Assembly (NCBI GenBank): GCA_002701385.1
Contig: NZVD01000057.1
Coordinates: 177,089 to 241,088, forward strand
From: Rhodopirellula sp.
GTDB lineage: Bacteria; Planctomycetota; Planctomycetia; Pirellulales; Pirellulaceae
Length of the DNA: 64,000 nucleotides
Direction: 5' to 3'
Shown: in pieces, positions 60,163 to 64,000 of the stretch
Layout of the letters: each line of letters opens with the position of its first letter
Numbering within the stretch: position 1 is the stretch's first letter
Notes under the pieces: model-generated
Databases searched by the model: none
Told to the model about the DNA's origin: nothing
The model's input: the letters and a program-made list of their open reading frames with translations, nothing else
Translations under genes and position numbers: made by a program

Positions 60163-61332
60163 TTACGGGGCACACCAACCTTTTTGAGGTTTCTTATGAA
60201 TTGTTGGCACTCCATTTTCCTGAAGCGTGGCAATACGCTTTTCTGAGTCAGCCACCTGTCGTTCGTCTGTCAGAAATTGCATTTTCAAGGAAAGATCGGC
60301 TGTCCCGTTAGGATCGAGTTTGATTACTCGTCCCTGTTCACCTTCGTAGGACCGTGGATTCGGATAATTCGTCCCCGGCTCAATTCCCGTTACAAATCCA
60401 TCCTCCAATGCCGTCGTGTTCTTCCAAACACTGAAGCAAGGAATGGAAGATGTGTTATAGGACAAGCTCACTCCTTGTGTGCTGTGGGCATTCTTCAGAA
60501 GCACCTCGGTATCTCCATTTCCATCACCGAGACATGTCAGAAAATAAACCTGTTCCTCAAAACCCGGCTGGGCTGCCTGATAACTATCCCATGCGTCGAT
60601 TCCGATGGCAGCATGATCGTTACGAGGTACAAGTTCATCAATCGGAGCGACCACTTTAGCCCCGGCATCTAACAGCGGATCACCGAAATTGGCGTGATAG
60701 AGCATTTGAGCCTCTGCAGGACTCGCCGAAAGATTCTTTACCGTATCATCAAGTTGAATGGCATTATCACCAAATTTTGTGGAAATCGTGGTTTCCAAGC
60801 ACAACTTGAAGAAGTGGAACCGTGTTTCCACAACCACACCCGATAAAGAAATCGTTCCGGCATCAGGATCAATGGTCAATACTGCTTTCTGAGCAGGTTT
60901 ATTACCAACCCGACCGTGCAGTGGATACTTGAGATTGTTTGTCTCTTCGTCGAATTCAGGTGCACCGTTGCTTTCTAAACCACAACGTACCATCATCTCA
61001 TCAAATCCATCGAGCCAACCCAGTCCACTCGGTTCATTGAGTGGCACGTATTTTGGATGAACGGGGCCTTGGACAGGCGACTTCCAGCCAAACGACTGTT
61101 TGCCAATAACAGCGGTTGATAAACTCATTCCACGGGTCAAGAGAATCCCGAAGGACAGTTTTCCATTGTTAATTTCAACAACTTCTACCCCATCGCTCAA
61201 ACCGCCTCTTAGCGTTCTCTTTGTTACACTCCAGCCTGCAGGAGACCCGGGAACATCATTGGATGTGACATCCAAATGTTCAACAAACGTTCCTTCACTA
61301 ACATCTGTGAGTACCCAGGTTTTAACTGCCAT
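60163..61332 (-). CDS. DUF4432 family protein (aldose 1-epimerase-like fold)
   Basis: A 389-residue protein matching the DUF4432 pattern, related to galactose mutarotase-type beta-sandwich enzymes. Characteristic parts are SFGILLTRGMSLSTAVIGKQSFGWKSP (early region), LGWLDGFDEMMVRCGLESNGAP, YPLHGRVGNKPA with a conserved His, LYHANFGDPLLDAG and VTGIEPGTNYPNPRSYEG. It probably binds or epimerises a sugar in the cytosol. It is the first gene of the sugar series and is preceded by a strong terminator from the opposite direction of the block, so it likely has its own promoter. Confidence 0.82.
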   Translation of the reverse strand: MAVKTWVLTDVSEGTFVEHLDVTSNDVPGSPAGWSVTKRTLRGGLSDGVEVVEINNGKLSFGILLTRGMSLSTAVIGKQSFGWKSPVQGPVHPKYVPLNEPSGLGWLDGFDEMMVRCGLESNGAPEFDEETNNLKYPLHGRVGNKPAQKAVLTIDPDAGTISLSGVVVETRFHFFKLCLETTISTKFGDNAIQLDDTVKNLSASPAEAQMLYHANFGDPLLDAGAKVVAPIDELVPRNDHAAIGIDAWDSYQAAQPGFEEQVYFLTCLGDGNGDTEVLLKNAHSTQGVSLSYNTSSIPCFSVWKNTTALEDGFVTGIEPGTNYPNPRSYEGEQGRVIKLDPNGTADLSLKMQFLTDERQVADSEKRIATLQENGVPTIHKKPQKGWCAP

Positions 61333-61444
61333 TATCGACTCCCGTCATTCTGTGGAATTTCATATCCCGTCGATTATAATCGTGTTTTGACTGGAATTAA
61401 AGAAAGCGAGTCCAGTCTTCAGGAGTAAGTTTGTAACAGCCTCT

Positions 61445-61483
61445 AAACAAAAATACCTCTTTAGCAATCAACTAAAGAGGTAT
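61445..61483 (-). terminator. Strong Rho-independent terminator
   Basis: A perfect 12-bp stem (ATACCTCTTTAG with CTAAAGAGGTAT, 7-base loop, 61453-61483) is followed on the minus strand by TTTTTG. It is 28 bp beyond the stop of the gene at 61512. It ends the transcript of the two FVLV/CCFG proteins and separates it from the sugar cluster. Confidence 0.9.
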
Positions 61484-61511
61484 GAAGACTGAATATGTTT
61501 AATGACTGTGG

Positions 61512-61979
61512 CTATTTTGCACTTCGGCCATCAATATGGTAAATCGCCAGATGATTTCCATCCGGACCTTTGAATTCGCTGACACTAAAGATACCTTCCA
61601 CCGCCATTGGGCGGACTGAAAATGACGCTGAAGCCGATCCCAGCATCTCAATAATGACACAATCATAAATCGCAGCTCCGGGGCCAAAGCAACATTCCAT
61701 ATTATCTCGCACCAGAACGAATTTCTTTATCCCCGACTGTTGGAAACTGGGCAACATATACCCTCGCAGTCGTACCAATTGCCCCTCCAAAGACTCAATC
61801 TTTTTGGGCAGAAGATCTCGCTTAAACGGGGCGCCTTTGGCGATATCGAATTTGATGTCGTCGAAAGAAATATCCTTCAGTCGGGATTTATCCGGCTGCT
61901 GCCCCTGAATCGCTACACCACCTGTAATCAACAGCAGTAGGCAGGCGGTTATGAGTTTGCGAGTCATATTGAAATCCAT
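61512..61979 (-). CDS. Secreted protein, DUF3299-like (FVLV/CCFG signature)
   Basis: An exported protein of about 155 residues. The ATG at 61979 is chosen because GGAG is nine bases upstream. A signal peptide (TRKLITACLLLLITGGVAIQG) is followed by a small beta-rich domain with VRLRGYMLP, KFVLVRDNMECCFGPGAAIYDCVIIEM and RPMAVEGIFSVSEF. The CCFGPG motif and the rest are typical of DUF3299-type proteins, many of which are in planctomycetes. Function unknown; the paired Cys may bind metal or form a disulfide. It shares the FVLV...CCFG signature with its upstream neighbour, so they may share a function. Confidence 0.72.
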   Translation of the reverse strand: MDFNMTRKLITACLLLLITGGVAIQGQQPDKSRLKDISFDDIKFDIAKGAPFKRDLLPKKIESLEGQLVRLRGYMLPSFQQSGIKKFVLVRDNMECCFGPGAAIYDCVIIEMLGSASASFSVRPMAVEGIFSVSEFKGPDGNHLAIYHIDGRSAK

Positions 61980-62008
61980 CGTAAACATCTCCGGAACGAT
62001 TCTGTCGT

Positions 62009-62767
62009 TTATTTCACACCATCTGCTTCTAGGCGGAAATAGCCTCCCTGCAACTGAGCCTCACCGGTTGCTTCTTTGCTGGAACCAACGGCCAGACGTG
62101 GAGTAAGGTCTATACGCATTCTACCCCAAATTCCATGTTTTTTCATGTTATAAGTCACCTGTTGCCCTTCCAATAGATCAACTTCAATCATATCCCAGGG
62201 CTTCGGTTGCCCACCGAAGCAACAGGTCTTTAGATCACCTACCAAGACAAATCTAGTGATATTTCCTAACCCATTTACGCCAGGATGAATATAACCTTTG
62301 ACGAAGACCGGCTCTCCGTCGTATTGTGCTACAGCCGGAGAAATCGGGGATCCAGCTGAGACACCTTCAGCCTCAAGCGTCGAAAAACTAATACGACTAT
62401 AACCTTCCGGTACTTCTGTGAAATATACAATGGTGGCCCAAGTCGTCATGATTAGTAGGAACACGGTATTAATCATCAATCCAATCCGTGTTACTTTCTC
62501 TCCGGTAAACTCGAAGGAATTCCTTCGAATCTTCAGCATGGCAATCAATCCAACGACAATGCCTGCCAGTTGCACTGGTGCGTACAGAAAGATGCCATCA
62601 GGCCCCATCAAAATTAAGAGGGACAAAGCTAACAATGCCAACACTAGTGTGGCGACCGCCCAAGGGCTTAATGACCGATACTGACTGGCATCTATCTCAC
62701 CTCTGGTACTTGAAAACAACTGATCTTCGTCCGAGCTTTCATCACTGAATAAACTATCTTCTGCCAT
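62009..62767 (-). CDS. Membrane protein with C-terminal DUF3299-like domain
   Basis: A 252-residue protein. An acidic N-terminus (to about 30) leads to three hydrophobic helices (about 35-130, including LVLALLALSLLILMG and LMINTVFLLIMTTWATIVY). The DUF4190-like appearance of that part is common in planctomycetes. The outer domain carries VFVKGYIHPG, RFVLVGDLKTCCFGGQPKPWDMIEVDL and a region of beta strands. The FVLV and CCFG motifs match the secreted protein encoded 29 bp downstream. The two may form a membrane-plus-periplasm pair. Confidence 0.72.
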   Translation of the reverse strand: MAEDSLFSDESSDEDQLFSSTRGEIDASQYRSLSPWAVATLVLALLALSLLILMGPDGIFLYAPVQLAGIVVGLIAMLKIRRNSFEFTGEKVTRIGLMINTVFLLIMTTWATIVYFTEVPEGYSRISFSTLEAEGVSAGSPISPAVAQYDGEPVFVKGYIHPGVNGLGNITRFVLVGDLKTCCFGGQPKPWDMIEVDLLEGQQVTYNMKKHGIWGRMRIDLTPRLAVGSSKEATGEAQLQGGYFRLEADGVK

Positions 62768-62968
62768 TAGCTCAATTACCTATCGTGTAAGACACACGTG
62801 ATTTCTGAATTACTGAGTACTATCTAATGCTCCGAAATTGATATCGACCTAGAGATACGATCACGCCTGTAATCGAAACAGATAGATTGGCATTAAGCAT
62901 CAATTATGCTTGCTACTAACCCATTAATCGACAAAATCGAAACATCTCGGACCCGTCAGAGGAGTTGA

Positions 62969-64000
62969 TTAATGGCCGGAACCACTCATCACTCGCCACT
63001 GGATAACCAATAATCCGAGCCCTGCTAGAAATGGTACGCCTAAAGCGTACCAAAGGTTCAGTTCCTTGTCTTCAGGCACGGACTCTTCTTTGATAATTTC
63101 GGTCTGGAAAGCTTTTTCCACTACAGGGGATGAAACGGGTAATGGATTCGAAGGAATCGCTGTATCTTCGACTGTTTCTATCGAACCGGTGGTCGTTGAC
63201 CCAGAAGACTCTTCATTGAAATCTAAAGCTATTTCGGGCACGGGGGCAGACACAAACAAGTCATCTGCCGGGGTGTCCAAAGAGGAACTCTTTGAAGATG
63301 GGGTATCTTCCCTACCTCTATTCGCAGGACCAAATGGGAAGAATGTATTCGCTCGCTTCACTGCAGCAGGGTCGATTTTCTCCAGTGCCTTAATTTGTTC
63401 TTTAGCTTCAGTAAGCGGACATTGTCGCAAGTAGTTGATAACAGGTACTCGAACCCAACTTGTCTCTTCATCCGCATCCTTGAACAGTTTCACCATGCGG
63501 TCAACCTGACTCCAGTCTTCCCAACGCGCCAAGTCAGGAATGACCAAATCTGCTAATTGAGGGCGATCCAACATATATCGCATCGAAACAAGAATTCGCT
63601 TCCGAGGAATAATATCCGACTCCGTCCCATGAAATCGCAAGGCCATTACAGCGGCGTACGTGTCGGCGTATTCAGATCGCTTATTGCGGATGAACAAATC
63701 TTCGATGAGTTTCAGGCCATCGGGACCTTTGAGTGTTAAGTAGCAGCCAATTAATGCGTCCAGTCCGGCTTTCTTCTTTCGATCCGAAGAACTAAGAAGT
63801 TCTTCCAGCATCGGAAGGTCTTTAGCAGAACCACAAACCCCAAGCATCGTCAGATATAGTCGACGACGACTTGCGGGTACTTCGGAATCTTGAATCCACT
63901 TCAACAACTGAGCATGATCCATTTTGGGCTTTAACGCTTTGACGGCATCATAGGGACTGTTGGCAAATTCGTCGTAGGAATCCCGAGCCAGTTCTTCATC
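62969..64000 (-). CDS. Secreted/membrane-anchored helical-repeat protein, 5'-truncated
   Basis: The reading frame is open beyond the ATG at 63922 to the window edge with no stop, adding at least 26 codons (ending in AVKALKPK), so the N-terminus lies outside. The visible ~343 residues have an N-terminal region of helical repeats of the HEAT type (RRRLYLTMLGVCGSAKDLPM, GCYLTLKGPDGLKLIEDLF, VPVINYLRQCPLTEAKEQI), then a Ser/Thr/Pro/Glu-rich disordered linker (about 230-310) and one C-terminal membrane helix (YALGVPFLAGLGLLVIQW). The topology suggests an envelope protein anchored at its C-terminus. Function unknown. Confidence 0.72.
   Translation of the reverse strand, partial: DEELARDSYDEFANSPYDAVKALKPKMDHAQLLKWIQDSEVPASRRRLYLTMLGVCGSAKDLPMLEELLSSSDRKKKAGLDALIGCYLTLKGPDGLKLIEDLFIRNKRSEYADTYAAVMALRFHGTESDIIPRKRILVSMRYMLDRPQLADLVIPDLARWEDWSQVDRMVKLFKDADEETSWVRVPVINYLRQCPLTEAKEQIKALEKIDPAAVKRANTFFPFGPANRGREDTPSSKSSSLDTPADDLFVSAPVPEIALDFNEESSGSTTTGSIETVEDTAIPSNPLPVSSPVVEKAFQTEIIKEESVPEDKELNLWYALGVPFLAGLGLLVIQWRVMSGSGH

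Noticed and set aside
1-64000. tRNA, rRNA, CRISPR, phage or insertion-sequence genes
   Set aside because: Looked for on both strands by eye in the gaps; no cloverleaf, spaced direct-repeat array, transposase or integrase motif was found. A tRNA scan would be needed to be sure.

Overview
The window reads as ordinary chromosomal DNA of a planctomycete (phylum Planctomycetota, PVC superphylum). The strongest marker is the 76-residue protein at 41391-41621, which matches the small basic protein family typical of the PVC group. Supporting signs are two Hanks-type Ser/Thr kinases of planctomycete style (HRDVCPRN; DYAGLER in place of the APE motif), a glycine-rich secreted protein of the DUF1598 type, several Gfo/Idh/MocA oxidoreductases and TIM-barrel sugar isomerases, and many large secreted proteins of unknown function. 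Base composition is moderate. I cannot name the genus. I see no rRNA, tRNA, CRISPR array, insertion sequence, integrase or phage gene. The genes at both window ends are cut off.

Layout. 1-11 kb: the end of a MATE transporter, a kinase with a degenerate receiver domain, a small coiled-coil protein, a large secreted protein, a membrane-anchored protein, glycerate 2-kinase, the DUF1598-like protein and a Gfo/Idh oxidoreductase. 11-21 kb: protoporphyrinogen oxidase (+) convergent on a long minus-strand series. Read in the direction of transcription, that series is DUF997/YhdT, a sodium:solute symporter, an M19 dipeptidase, an FAH-fold enzyme, 2-oxoglutarate-semialdehyde dehydrogenase, a TPR protein and pterin carbinolamine dehydratase. 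The middle genes look like uptake plus a route through 2,5-dioxopentanoate to 2-oxoglutarate. 21-32 kb: folD, sulfite reductase and a TrmH-type methyltransferase (+), then minus-strand housekeeping genes: an RlmI-like methyltransferase, a lipoprotein, trpC, a zinc-ribbon protein, purH and a PQQ-propeller protein. 32-45.4 kb: a 1341-residue orphan protein, hemW, an MBL hydrolase, scpA, a pentapeptide-repeat protein, a LarA-like protein, the PVC small basic protein, a second kinase, accD, rpe and scpB.

45.5-55.9 kb is the most unusual part, probably a metal-responsive envelope island. It has a Fur/Zur-family regulator with a 27-bp dyad in its divergent promoter region, a MerC-domain protein, a permease of the ArsP/DUF318 type overlapping a His-rich lipoprotein, and a pseudopilin ending in a His-rich tail. 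Two paralogous secreted Cys/His-rich proteins lie near its edges. A DUF58/transglutaminase/MoxR set runs straight into the lipoprotein and permease genes. The transglutaminase domain has Asp where the catalytic Cys is expected.

56-61.4 kb: a sugar-conversion cluster (DUF4432 aldose-epimerase-like, TIM-barrel isomerase, Gfo/Idh oxidoreductase, a possible remote AcpH relative, tagatose/psicose-epimerase-like), all on the minus strand. 61.4-64 kb: a clear intrinsic terminator, two related proteins sharing an FVLV/CCFG signature, and a 5'-truncated membrane-anchored protein running off the window end.
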